Source: Luscinia megarhynchos
Taxonomy: Eukaryota > Chordata > Aves > Passeriformes > Turdidae
NCBI GenBank assembly: GCA_034336665.1
Contig: CM067592.1
Span: 53,496,473 to 53,560,472, forward strand
Direction: 5' to 3'
Length of the DNA stretch: 64,000 nt
A program made the position numbers and the translations under genes. Of this stretch, positions 1 to 12,800 are shown piece by piece. Within the stretch, counting starts at the first letter, position 1; the number at the start of each line of letters is the position of its first letter. The notes under the pieces are model-generated. The model was not told the origin of the DNA. It searched no databases and was given only the letters and a program-made list of their open reading frames with translations.

Positions 1-169
1 TTTGGCTACCTCTGAGCAGCCCTGCCCCAGCATCAGCACCATCTCCTCAAGATTCTGCACCCCCACGAACAGCAGGCTGGGGCTGGGCAAACCTGGGGAG
101 GCCACATGAACAAGAAAACTGACCTGAACTGACTGAAGGAATATTCCATACTACACAAAGTCTGCTCTG
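1..169. repeat. GC-richer segment, possibly LTR-derived, cut by window edge
   Basis: Compositionally distinct from neighbouring sequence. The stretch around ACCTGAACTGACTGAAGGAA and TATTCCATAC reminds me of an interspersed avian LTR, but I cannot name it. It continues off the left edge. Confidence 0.25.
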
Positions 170-490
170 ACACAAAGCTGAAAGGCCACAGTCTATCCTC
201 CAGAAGTCCAAGGCAGCAGTTCTGCTGATCCACCTCCTCACTTCTCTGAGGACCAAAAGCTCTATCATTTTGTGATCTCTGTACCCAAGACAGCCTCTAA
301 CCACAACACTCAGCATCCTTTCCTTGTACACAAGTCCACTGGGGTGCCTGGACCCAAACAGGGTCCTTGAAAGACAAAAGCCTACTCTTCTGTAATCCTG
401 GGTAGTATCTCTACAGACATTTTCTTTTACAGGGCCACCTATCTTAAACTTAACATCTTCATAATCAACTGTGACCAAGACAGCCACGAA
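170..490 (-). mobile_element. CR1-like ORF2 fragment in inverted orientation
   Basis: On the minus strand an open stretch encodes CLGYRDHKMIELLVLREVRR followed by a TAALDFWR segment. This is the shape of the CR1 linker between endonuclease and reverse transcriptase (GCSDHEMIEF...TATLDFRRADFG). Similarity stops near 180, where different sequence begins. Assignment rests on remembered CR1 protein sequence. Confidence 0.5.
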
Positions 491-519
491 TCTTCATTAT
501 CTTTAGCTGCAAACAACAG

Positions 520-1340
520 ACCTGGAAATGGACCTTTATCAAAAGCTACCTTCTACATACTTCATGACCTTGACAAGCTTTTGGAATGCACCCATGCAAA
601 CGTTCTGAAGTTCAATATCCTGCACTTGGCCCAGGGCAACCCCCACTCTAAGCAGAGACTGGATGAAGGGTTTGAGACCAGAGAAGGACTTGAGAATACT
701 GATGAATGAAAAATTAGACATGACACCACAAAGTGCACTCAGCCTAGAAAGCTAAACATGTCCTGGGCCGTGTCTAAAGCAGTAGCAGGGGAGGGAGGGG
801 ATTCTGCCTCTCTGCCCTGCCCTAGTGAGACCCCACTGCAGTTCTACATCCAGCTCTGGGGTCCCCAGCACGAAAAACACTTGCAACCAGTTAGACACAG
901 TCCAGAGAAGGCAACAAAAATCATGAGAGGATGAGAACACGCCTCCTATGAGGAAAGGCTGAGTATTGGGATTTTTCAGCCTGGAGAAAAGGTGATTGGG
1001 GCAATACCTTATTGTGGGCTTTGCAGCGTAGAACATGGAGACTTTTTACCAAGGCCTGTGACAGAAAAAAAATTACAGATTAAACTGAAAGAGGGTAGAT
1101 TTAGACTGGATATAAGTACGACCTTTTTTCCATGGGGGTGGTGAGACAAGACACAGGAGCAAGTTGCCTGAAGAAGCTGGGGATACCCCACCCTTTGAAG
1201 CACCCAAAGTCAGGCTGCATGGGGCTTTGAGCACCCTGATCCAGTCAAACACCTCCACACTCACATTAGGAGGGAGTAGTGGTGTTTTGTGTTTGGACTA
1301 GATGTTATTAAGGGCCTCTTCTAACCAAAACATGTTCTTT
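520..1340 (+). mobile_element. CR1 LINE, 5'-truncated, RT end and 3' region
   Basis: Begins in the CR1 reverse-transcriptase C-terminal region (EKDLRILMNEKLDMT-like near 680-720) and continues through ACATCCAGCTCTGGGGTCCC, CGCCTCCTATGAGGAAAGGC and AACTGAAAGAGGGTAGATTT. It ends at a degenerate terminus near 1340. It has stops and frameshifts and lies downstream of CSNK1G3. Confidence 0.85.
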
Positions 1341-1629
1341 TCATGCATTTCCCAGACTTCTTCAGGTCTTTTTTTAGGTGGTACAGATAGCATAGTCTTT
1401 AATCCATGAGTAGACTTCAAATGTGCGCATTGAGGTCTCCTCACTTCATTATCAGGTCTATTAAAGCACAGTAACATAACAGCAACATCTGTTAAGTAAG
1501 CAAACACAACTCTAAGTCAAGATAGCATTATGAGAATCATGCTTTCAAATTCCAAAAATCCAAAGAGATTAGATTTCAGCACATACTAAAACATTGTTTC
1601 ATCTTAGGATTGTAGGAAAGGGGGGAAAA
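1341..1629. other. Intergenic stretch with no recognised feature
   Basis: AT-rich sequence between the CR1 copy and the candidate end of CSNK1G3. I see nothing in it. Confidence 0.6.
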
Positions 1630-1651
1630 CCACTAATTTTAAAAAACTATC

Positions 1652-1657
1652 TTTATT
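1652..1657 (-). terminator. Candidate distal poly(A) signal
   Basis: AATAAA on the minus strand, just after an A-rich run and followed within about 40 nt by a GTGGTTTTCC stretch that could serve as the downstream element. Inference from motif only. Confidence 0.4.
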
Positions 1658-3677
1658 TTTTTTTTTTACATTTAAACAGGGATGTGTTTCTAGACATCCA
1701 GCCGTTGTTTACTTCATTACTGTAGACAGGAAGAAAAAGTATATAAATGCAAGTCATATTGGCATACCTACTTCAGTGCCAACTGCTTTACTAGAAGAAA
1801 ACCTTTTGCATTAAAATCAAGAACTTTAAAAAATTACTGACAAGCAAGTGCCTTGCTAGTCATCTCAGCAAATAAACAGCTTTTATATATTCAACCATCG
1901 TATGTCCATAATATTAATACTGTATTGTTATGGAGTACAGATCACACAAACACTGTAGAGATCAAAAACCTCCAAGAATAAAACTCATCAGGTGTGTGAG
2001 AAATACACATACCACATGTACAAGCAAGAGATTTGGTCAAGTACTACAAAGAACGATGGTCATGTGACCTACTTCTCAGCTGAAATAAAAACAAAGAAGT
2101 AACTTCACGAGTCTGAAATAATCAGTAACACACTCTGGTGGAGTGGAAACTTATGACCTGCTACAACAGTGTGTTTTTGTAGGCCAAGTTCAGGTCTTCT
2201 AAAACAAAAACTTAAGAGCATGAGCAGTAATAATGACAAAGATTAAAGTATACATATGAGCACATAATCCAAACAATAAAATACACTTTTGGCTCTTTAT
2301 GAAAAATAAATTACAAAATAAAATTAAAACCCTTGTAAATGCAATGATTAATTCAAAGGTGTACCTTTGCTTTTATATACATTTTAAATGCTACCACAAA
2401 ACAGATTAAAAATAAATAAGTATGCCAAAAGACATTTGTGGAAAGATTAGCTCTAGAACAATTCTAAAGAAAGAGATAACCTGTGTTTTGGTCAACAAAT
2501 CTGTCTAGTCATTTCCATCTTCCACAGCCCTTTTCAATAACTGGCATTAAACGTGAAAAACCACAACTCTGTCATAATGGCTTTAAAAGAAGCATATATT
2601 TTCTGAAGTAGAAAATATAAAATGGGCCTTGGCTACAGAACTATTAGTTTGTTCATACTACAAGCTCTTCATCAGAACTGTAGAGAAGCATCTGACACAT
2701 CTTTGCCATCCTATGATACTAGTGAACTTACACTGCAAGACGAGAAAATTACAGAGGAAAAAAAGGCAGGAAATTTGGGATGCTTTGGGCTAGTATGCAA
2801 TGAAGGCAGAAGTCTAACCCATTTCCATTGCATTTGTTTTCTAAATTAAAGAGCAAAATAATACACCTCTAACTTTACATGGCACGTCCGTATTTTCAAG
2901 TTAAAGATGCTATTAATCACCAGCTACCTCAATGAACATGCAGGCTTTAAGGCTTATTCCACTTTAGCCAGATTCAAGATCAGATTTGCTTTGCAGAACG
3001 CTTTTGAAGGTAATTCAGTCTTGTTAACATTACCAGATGTACAACTTAAATTATACAAACATTTGTATTCTTCGTACAAACACTTCTAATTTCTACTGTA
3101 CTGCAATTTTCATTGTTGGCAAAATAAAAGCAGGTTTTCAAACTGAGAGGATACTAAAAATACTTTCTGTTAGTAGCATCAGCATTTTGACAATTGTCAA
3201 CAGTTAAACCCGCATCCGCAGTATCTCTAGACAGTGACAATTTGACTAGAGCAACAATTTGACTAACCACTAATACTGAGGGCAAAAGAAGAAAAACAAT
3301 GCTAGAATCATAAAATAAATCTGGAGATTTTATTATTTTGCAGTATGGTTATGTACCTGTTCTTCATTTTTGAAGAAAACTGCTTTAGATACACTGCTAC
3401 AAAGTCAAATAACTGATTTATGACATCCGTCTTCATCTAAGACACTGCTACTTCCTAGGAAAGAAGAAATACTCCTCAAGTTCAGTTTTGCTCAAGATAC
3501 TGTTCATTTGCTATCATTTCATTGGTCCACAGGTTGATGGTCAAAGAAGCACTCCTATGTGACAATATCTTAAAGCTTTCAGAACAGATGAATTAAAGAA
3601 ACAGAAAATGGATGCAGAGGAACCAAATCAAAGCACAGAGGCATGATACTGTTTTTCAGGAGTCCATGGAAAATGGG

Positions 3678-3683
3678 TTTATT
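3678..3683 (-). terminator. Candidate proximal poly(A) signal
   Basis: AATAAA on the minus strand, about 100 nt after the stop codon. A further hexamer lies at 3329-3334. If used, these would give very short 3' UTRs. Confidence 0.3.
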
Positions 3684-3783
3684 ATGGAGGTTTTTGCTTT
3701 GGGTTTTTTTGTTGGTTTTTTTTTAAAATCACAAGACAACAGTTGAACAAATACGCATTTTCCCGTGTTCTGTTTGGTTCCAG

Positions 3784-3838
3784 TCATTTGTTGCGCTGGA
3801 TGGTTTTCCTTTTCCTCCGCTTGAATAAGCAGCAGCAC
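3784..3838 (-). CDS. CSNK1G3: CSNK1G3 terminal coding exon 12 (residues 431-448)
   Basis: 55 nt including TGA at 3786-3784. It encodes [17 protein letters not shown]. The Cys triplet beside a run of Lys/Arg is the palmitoylation-type membrane anchor of CK1 gamma kinases. It is close to the mammalian [17 protein letters not shown] that I recall. The acceptor is CACACTTGCAG. Confidence 0.95.
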
Positions 3839-6800
3839 CTGCAAGTGTGACATGAATTACATATGATATAAAAAGAAATCACAAAACTAAACTATTTACT
3901 GTGCGTCTCATTTTGAAGTATGTAGCTCAGGTATAGCCAGCACCACAAGGAACACAGGAAGCTCTATTGCAGGCCATTGATTTATTAGAGGAAGAAACTG
4001 AAGTAGAGATATTTTTTACATATTTCACCTTTTTTTTTGGAAAAAAGTATCAAGCTAAAAAAACTATAATGGAAGTAGCTATTAAGCTTAAAGTATTGAT
4101 GAGAGTATCAAAAGCACAGGTATTATAGGCTGATTTTAAAATGCATTTGTAGGCATAAAGAACATTATCTGAGTACTCTTTCATAAATGACTGGCAATAT
4201 GCAAAAATGAAGCTCGTGTTTACAACTGTGTCACCTGAACTATGTACTTAAGACATTATTGTTGCTAAAACAAGAAAACAATTTGAGCTTCCTTTCTCAA
4301 CCAGAACTTGGAAAAACTTTCTCCAAGGCTATTCCACAAGACATTTTAGAAGGAAATGTTAAGGAACAAAATAATTAATGTTCTGATCCAGTGCTGTGAT
4401 AATACCACAACAGTGAAAAATCACAGCTTAAATATAAAGCACACTGATATTCTCTCTTCTGCTTTATTGCATATTACATGAATGAAACTAAAACTGACAA
4501 AGCCTGTAAATTTTCCTTAGCAAATAGAGACAATCTGAAAGTATCTGAAAGAACACTACAAAATGAAAGAGTGGGAGGGTGTTAGATTTAGATAATATAT
4601 AGAAGGACTGCAGAAGCCCAGAAAGCACTTTTGAAAATAAACCAAAGAAGAAAGCAACAAATAACACATACACAAAAAAAATTTCATTTAAACTGTACTG
4701 TTAGGCTTATTTTAAGCAAATTCCAAGTCCTGAACAGCACCTTTAAAAATAAAGCTTCACACTAAAGTGTTCACAATGCGTGTGATGAAAACTGAATATG
4801 CAAGTTGTCTATTCTAATAGATTGCCCCCTGGAGTTCTGAGGTTCGGTTATTGAATTCTCACTTGCAGTGTTATATACTGAAGAGTCCTAAACTATGAAG
4901 TACAGCAGTAGTAAAAATATAAATGTACTGCATCAATAGCCTTGATCAGTAAATCCTTAAGTTCACTAAGCATTTGATATCACTAAAATTCAAAAGGAAT
5001 TCAGATGATTTAGTTTGGAATATAGGAAATAGGGAAAGCATTTAAAAATCAGGGAGAACAAGGGTCTAAAAATAAGGTTCTACAGGGGGTGAGAACAACA
5101 TCTAAAGTAAGGGGAGACAGAAGTTACCTTCTCAAAATATCCAAGGCACCCTGTCGTTCAGTCACTGAAAAAGTAGCAGTGGGCAGAGGCAGACCAGAAC
5201 TGCTCTGAGAGTTACATAACTTTCAGTAGAAAAAAACATCGGTTATTCATGAAGAGGACGGCCAAAATTAAAATTCAGTAGGGGAAACTACATATATAAC
5301 TATTTTTACAGCTAGCAGAAGTATCATACTCTATTTACACAATTTAAAGAACTTCTTCAAGAAGAGATATAATGGGTTTTGAAGGGTAGTAGCCACTGAC
5401 TGCAAATGAAATTCCCCCAAAACTACTAACCCGTTTTTTAGCATCTGCCTATAACCACTAACATTCATTATCACTTAAGCTTTGAATTTACTTGTAGATG
5501 TATGAACTCCAATTTAATTCTTTTCTCTTAATTCTTAATTCTTTTTTCATTCCAAGTATTTTATATATGTATATGCCACGTATCAAAGCAAAGCAGTGCT
5601 CCTCCATTTCCATATGAATTCTCCTATGATCCTGCAGATGAGGAAATCCTACCCTCAACCGTGATGGTAAATCACTTTTATACATGTTTGAGGTGAGCAT
5701 GCCTTAGGGAAAGCCCACAGAAAAATTCTGTCTGGATTTATGACATTAGCATATACAGAACCCAGGTTGCATAAGTAACACGAAGATGGTTAATTTATAT
5801 TCTAGAACAGCTATCTAGATTTTTAACTCTTCACTCTTTAAATAAATTTTGCTTATATGGATCACAACCCTAGTAGATCAGACTTTTTAAATATTTAGGA
5901 CTACTTGGATCCTCTTTGCAATTCAAGGACACATTAGGTTTTCTTGCTTCACTTATCAGAGAATTTTAACTTATCCTTGCTGCAAATCTTGCACCTCTTT
6001 ATATTCCTTCCACATAGCTTATTAGTTTGCTACTTCTCTGTCAACCAGAGAAAAAGGGCACCATGCAATGGTGAATTCAAAAGTTCTATTTTTAACCAAC
6101 ATAAAGCACTGCTTTTTTAATCCTCTGGTCATCTGGGGTTTGCATAATACTAGTATAATTTCTATTAACAGTTCTTTTGTTTGGGTTTTTAAAATTCTAA
6201 AAATTATTCAACTGTATTTTAATTAAAGGAGAAATCACTAAATGCTGAAAACTTAATTGGTGTGGAAAAATAAATATCTTATTAATATATAACATATCTA
6301 AAAAGGACTAAACGAATACAAATTCTATTATGAACTGTAAACCATAGAACTGTTTTGGAAATCAGAACTGAACTACACCGAAACACTGTCTTTTTAAATC
6401 TAGAAGTGCTAAATTTCATATTGGCTTCCAAGGCCAGATAAATGTTATTTTAAGATACATCTTCATATGGAATTACGACAGATCAGACTGTATTGGCTGA
6501 CAATAAATCTTATGAAAGAAACAAAACCCGGAGTTAGAGATTCATAGTGCATGATCTGTCAGTGAGTATAACTCACAACAGAAATGCAGACTTGTTCTTA
6601 AGCATACTGTCACTAGAGGGTGTTATTGTCACTCACACATGACACAGATATTACATTACTTAGAGCCGTATTTAAAGCTATAGATAGACAGGTGCATTGT
6701 TAAGGACTATTAAACCACAAATTCATTATACTATTCAATATGCATGCAAAATACAGAAGAGGTAAGTTTTTAAAAATTCTACTTCTAGGAAAGCATTTTT

Positions 6801-9800
6801 TTTAAATAAAGCATTTAATGACTGCTAACCTTTATCTGTTTATGTAATCTTTCTAGAGCAGGCAGTGCAATAGCAATCTATCAAATGCAAGACACACTAC
6901 ACTTTTCCTGTACAATCTAAAGTGACCTTTGAGGTGTTATCTGAGGTAGCAATCTCAGAGTTATGGTTTTGAACACTTCTTGTCCTTCTTAAGACATTAT
7001 CATATTTTTTTTTTCCTATTAAATACACTTCCTTCCGTTTGAACTTGGGCCAAAATTCTAAACTAATTTAATTTGTCATTTGTGTTTAGATAGCTGTGTT
7101 TTTATACTTGCCATCAAGCACGTGGCAGGCACTTTACTGCAGCATTAGTAAAAGTGTTTCAAGTGGAAAAAAAGATGCAAGATGCAAAAAGGACAGATCA
7201 TATAATCAGTTCCTGTTTGCCCTTCTCTGCCTTCCCACAGAAGAGCCTTTTGGTTATACAAATCACACATGCTTCATAGAAGCAACTGTTCTGATGGCTA
7301 GCAAAACAGTAAAGAGAGGTTAATTGCTCAGTGATAAATGAAAGAGCATCAGTAGAAGATTATAGATAGGTCTGAAGATCCTCAAGTGTCAGGGCAGCAC
7401 AGTGATCAGGTTAGTTTTCTCCTTGCTTTACAACTTCAGTAACAACTGAAATAGGGCAGAAAGCAATTTTTCTAAAAACCCAAACCAACAAAAATCACCA
7501 AACCACAACTCCTCTGCTCTCAGCACTCACAAACCAAAGAAACAAACCCACCATAATTCCCAAAACACAACACACACTGCTAAATCATACTAGCTGCACA
7601 AACACCATGAAAATGACACAGCAAAAGATTTACAATATATACTGCATGTGAGTACATAAAGATTTATCAAACAAAGAAATGTTTGATTAAATGTTGGTTA
7701 AATGTCTCAAAACACTAAAATCCTTACTGAAGAAAAGAACCCAAACTTATCCTTTCTGATTTACAGGATTTCATTGAAATGGTAGCAGAAGGGCTAATAT
7801 TCAGCTAAATTACATTTAAGTTTATAGTTAAAATCATACATAATGGAGGGGCACCCTTTTTAAATCTTTTAAATGAAGATAAAGTCATGCTAAGTTTCTA
7901 AAAATAAGAAAAAACAAAAAATGAAGCATTCCTAAATGAGATTCAAGTTTGTCTTCTCAGAGTATGAGGAAATGTTGCAAACAGAAGATATGAGTAAGAC
8001 AGGTTAGCTTTGTTCATACTTTCAGGTGGAGAAAAGATTATGAAAGAGACTCCAAGTGAGAGTCTTTTAAGAAAACAATGTCTCCTTAAAACCAAAAATA
8101 TCCATGTCACAGACATGAAGGATGAAAGTAATCCCATTCCCTTAACCTATTCCACAGTGTAAAATTTATAAACAAATAAATGTCTCACAATCCCTTTTGA
8201 TATTAATCTTGTAATTATCATGTTAAAATGTAAAATTATCTAAATCTTCTAAAGTGCTCTTTCTGAAAAAATATGTGTACTTATGCATTGATGTTTGATA
8301 GCAAAGCTGGAGAGAAGGTGAGCGTGAGTGGGCGTGCATGTATGTTAATTACTGCCAAAATATAAAACAATTTCAAAATATAAAAAACTACCTCCAAAAA
8401 AAACCTCTAATCACTGAGGAAACTTCAGCTTAAACAGACAGTGCTGAAACACCAATTTGACTGTTACATACTCAAAAACAAGAGAATGAATCCAAAGTAG
8501 GACACTAAGACTAGTTATTTTGTCTGTAACAAAAACAGTTAAGACTAAGTCAAAAAGGTCAAGGATAGCATATATGGATAGCATATTTGTCCATTATGTA
8601 TTCAAATCAGAAAAAGCGAACTTCTACATCTAAGCAGCTGAGCATCTTGGCTCCTGAGAATTCTCTTAACTTTCTGCAGATAAGCAAAGTAGGGAACTAA
8701 AAATGGATTTATTGTGCTAAGCATTATTAAAGTGCAAGAAATTTAATCTTTTTTGCGCATACATGAGCTGAGCATTAGGAAGATTATCACTGTGCTTACT
8801 CGAAGAGAGGGGACAGGGAATTTATCTATGGGCAGCCTATCAATATCCTTGCCCCTTTGGATTTTTTTTTTGTTTGTTTCAAATATGTACATAACAGAAC
8901 TATATTCTTGACAGTAAAATAATACTGTATTCCACAAGGATTTTAGCACTCCAGCAAAGAATTTAGTTTTTCTCAGCGCTCACAGAAAGCCACTGCAAAA
9001 ATGGTGCCCTACAGACACCTCCACTCAAAATTTTTAGTTACACATGCAAATAAAGCTTACCTACCAAAATCAGATTCTGCAGAACAATTGCTTAAAAAAT
9101 ATTCACTTTGAGAAATTTCCCTTTTCCCCAAAGTTAGGAGAATGGGTCCTAGAAAAATTGCTGCTACAGAATTGCTCTGCTACTAATGTATCCTTCAGAT
9201 CTCTGTGCCTGTATTTTATGGCAAACTAGATCCATACCCATCCAAATTCTATTTCAAGCACAATTGTAAGATGAAACACGCTAGAATTTTTACTACTTTT
9301 AGCTGTCAAGAATATTTTTCTGTACTATCTTGCAAATCTAAGTTTACAACTCAAATATATAAACATTTGTTGTCCATCTCATGGTAACAGATTTTAATAT
9401 TTTTCCCTTTCGTTACACTGCAACATTAAGGAAACCTTAAGTTATGTTTTAGTGATTAGAAAGTTATCACAGACTAATACTCTGGTAAATATTTTCTTAA
9501 CAGAGATCACTGAAAAAGTTGAAATATTTAGTAGCAATTATTACTTATTCATACGAGTTACTTTCTACATGTTAATACACTACCTGAATGCTACAATATT
9601 TGAAAGGAATGCCTTCCCCTTTCAAATAGAATAGAAAGTGAGAAAAAATACTCCAGTACCCATTAAAAAGGTTGATGTAAAGTACATCACAAACTACACA
9701 ACTAAAAGCAAGCAAGATTTGAAGCAGGCAGAACAGCTCCTGAAGGTGGCTTTTTGTAAAAACAGTTCTTTCACAGAATTAAAATGTATTTAGACATTTT

Positions 9801-12800
9801 AAGTATTCCGAAATTAAGTTTTAAACCCAAGAGCAGATCTCCTGGAGCTATTTCTGCCTGCCTGTGCTGTATAACTCACCACATGTTCAACACTTTCTGG
9901 CAGCTATACAGAAAGAGAGTAAGAGAAGAAAGAGAATCAGAATACAACATAGAGGAAGAATTTTACATCTTCCACACATAGCTTTTGGCAGTAAGAATAC
10001 TATCTTAAAATAAATATTTCAAAATGAGTTGAAATATAAAAAATGCATGCACTTCTCTAGGCAGCATAGCAAGACATGTCATTAAAGGCTTAGCCTAAAA
10101 AAGCACAACCTAGAGGAACTCTACTGTTTAAAAACTTAAAGACAAAATTAAGTATAGCACTGTAGTTTTGCTTCTCAACAATAGCTATTCGTTCAGACAA
10201 TATTTTATGAACAACTAAGTGAGAAAAATATTGAAGCAGCCGAGCACAAAAGATCTGAAGAATATGAAAAAGACATACTTTGTTTCATCTGTAACTTCTA
10301 CTTCTGCAGGAGCTGTGATGGGTGCATTTGAACGGCCTGCAGTTGGGTCATCCGTGTTCAGCTCTCCATTTGTTGAGCTTACTACCTGAAATCACAAGAA
10401 AGACCTGAAATTATACTAGTGCCAGACATACATTTGTTAATTCCTAAGGTTACAATACAGTTTAAAAAAACAGTAATTTTTGTTATTTCCATAGTGCTTT
10501 TTATTCCAGCAATAATTATCTTCTCCAGGTTTTATTCTGGCACACACGCATCCTTGTAATTTTCCTTTCATATCTATTAGTGGAACTGGCCTCTACATGA
10601 TGGACTCAAAGTGAGTGGATGAAGCAAAGCAACTCTGTGGATGACGTATGCTAATCTCCCCCACATCACTTCAGAGCCTTAAGGGAAGGCACTAAGCACT
10701 TTTCCAATACTAATTCGGTCAGTCCAACCCTATCTCTGCTTCTTCAGTGTATTTATGCTCCTTAGTTTAGCTCTTTATATTCAGACAAAATATGAAGGCC
10801 TGATTCAGTTGTATCTCCAAGAACTCTCACCAGAAAAAGGGAAAACTAAGGCTGTCTTCTAGACCTAAGTGTATAGATGGTATCTGGTTTTTAGGACACA
10901 AAAGTACCTACTGCCAAAAAACTTCCTAAAAAAATAATCTTCGTTCCTATTAGTTTACCATTAAATTTCTGTGTAGATTGTTCAAGTCACCATAAAAGCT
11001 GTGTTTCTCTGGGAATATTTGTTTGGACTTTAAACCAAGAGGAATCTAATACTCTCTCTTTCAGCTGCTCAGTCAGTTTTCCTGCATGACAAATGGAGCC
11101 ATTCCAGAGGCCTCTTTGTTATTGACCCCACAGAATACAAAAAGGAAGATGGTTAACTGGCTGTAGACAAGGGTCTACCTGATCAGAGCTGCTGACAGTG
11201 TTAACTGACCCATTAATGAGTTGACTGACACCACTGAGACGTCTATTAGCTGCTAAGTAGCAGCAACTGCTTCGAAGGCAGCAAGCATAAAAACGTAATT
11301 CTGGACAAATAATATAAAAGTTTGCAGAAAACATCTGTAAACAATCAGCTATAGAGACTAAGAGTGGTCCATAATTCAAGATTTTCACCAGCTGTTGCCT
11401 GATGGTCAGAGAATGAGGTAGATGAAAGGAGAGGGAAGGAAAATCACCACCATAATATTATTTCCCTCACTCTTCCAAGCTCTCCCCTTATTATAGCAGT
11501 TATGTCTCATCTATTTATAACCAGAGCTAAGAGTCTAGCCTACTGAGCTTTGTTTTGTGGCTCCTATTGTAACTAAGTACAGTGCTTTAGAAGCTTGCTG
11601 CACTCAAGGCATTTTCCATGCCCTTTGCCGACATGAGGCTGTTTTCTCCTTTTTCACATTTCACTAAAAACACAAACCACTGCCAAAAAAAACCACAGGC
11701 TTGTAATGAAATAAAAGATATGTGAGATTGCAGGAATCCAGCTACTTAAATTTTAGTCCATATAACTGAAGGAATCATGGGACACTAGACTTTATCCCTG
11801 CAAGACAATGGAGTTTCAGCTAGGAGTCTTAAGCTTAGTTTCCTATCACTGGGCATGACAGAAGCACTTCACATTCAGTGACAGAAACAGGTAGGAATTG
11901 CAAAAGTACAAACCTTAAAATGGTGGGGTGTTGCTTTTATGATGTTGCTTGGGGTGAAAGAGCAGGAAGGCCTTTGCAGGGTTTTAAAGATGTTTATTTC
12001 ATCCACGCATGGTTTGGGTTTCAGGGAACAAAGGCCCCGGAGCTCTGAGGGTCCAGGCTAAAGTACATGGGATAAACAGGGCGGGGAAAGCCCCAGGGAC
12101 CAATTACTAAATTACACAGGGTGCTGCAGGGATGGGCTAAAGTAAAAGACCAACAGGGAATTAGGGTGGGAGTGACCTAAGGGTTAACAGACAGTGAGAG
12201 GGCTTAGGGAAGAGAACAGGGGTTACAATTCTTAACTGGGAAAACTTCTTTTGGATCTCCACAGTGGGGGGCAGGCATCCTGAACCAAACATGCTGTGCT
12301 GCTAGTTACTGGGTTTTACAGAGTCACAGAATATTCTGAGTTGTCATCATTGTACATATTTACTAAGAATGGGGATACAGTATTATCTCAACCACCTCAC
12401 CAGGTATCTTACTGTGAAGGTCATTTCACTGCTTCTTGTAAAATACCCAGAGTGAAAAAGTGCATCAGAAGTACTTGCTAACTAAGAAGCAGTCCTAAAA
12501 ATGTAAGGGTAAAAAAAAACATTGCTCAACCTGACCAACAAAAGAGTTTGGTTCTAAAGGAAGCACAAAAGTATGGAATGGTTATGGTTGGAAGGGATCA
12601 CTGGCGGGGTCATGCTCACCTGGAACTCCCTGTGCCTAACTATAAAACTAACCAAAACTACAGCCTGCACTAATCCATACTCAGCAATGCCACCCAATTA
12701 AGACTGTAGTCAACCTTGCATGCAGCCCTATTAATGCAGGATTTCTACTCCATAATCTAGGCTTAAAAAGAACTTTTCTAAAAATAACCTCAGATCCAAT

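Larger units (their letters stand above)
1630..3783 (-). other. CSNK1G3: Predicted CSNK1G3 3' UTR
   Basis: About 2.15 kb of AT-rich sequence without recognised repeats between the stop codon and the candidate distal poly(A) signal; the CR1 downstream of it is the first foreign sequence. The 3' end is inferred from the poly(A) hexamers only and could be nearer the stop codon or farther away. Confidence 0.5.

Noticed and set aside
7475..7580. C/A-rich patch considered as a repeat array or CRISPR-like structure
   Set aside because: There is no fixed unit or regular spacing; it is simple low-complexity sequence in a vertebrate intron.
11119..11388. 89-codon minus-strand open frame in the intron before exon 11
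   Set aside because: No recognisable motif, no splice context that fits the gene and no similarity to CK1 tails; most likely a chance frame.
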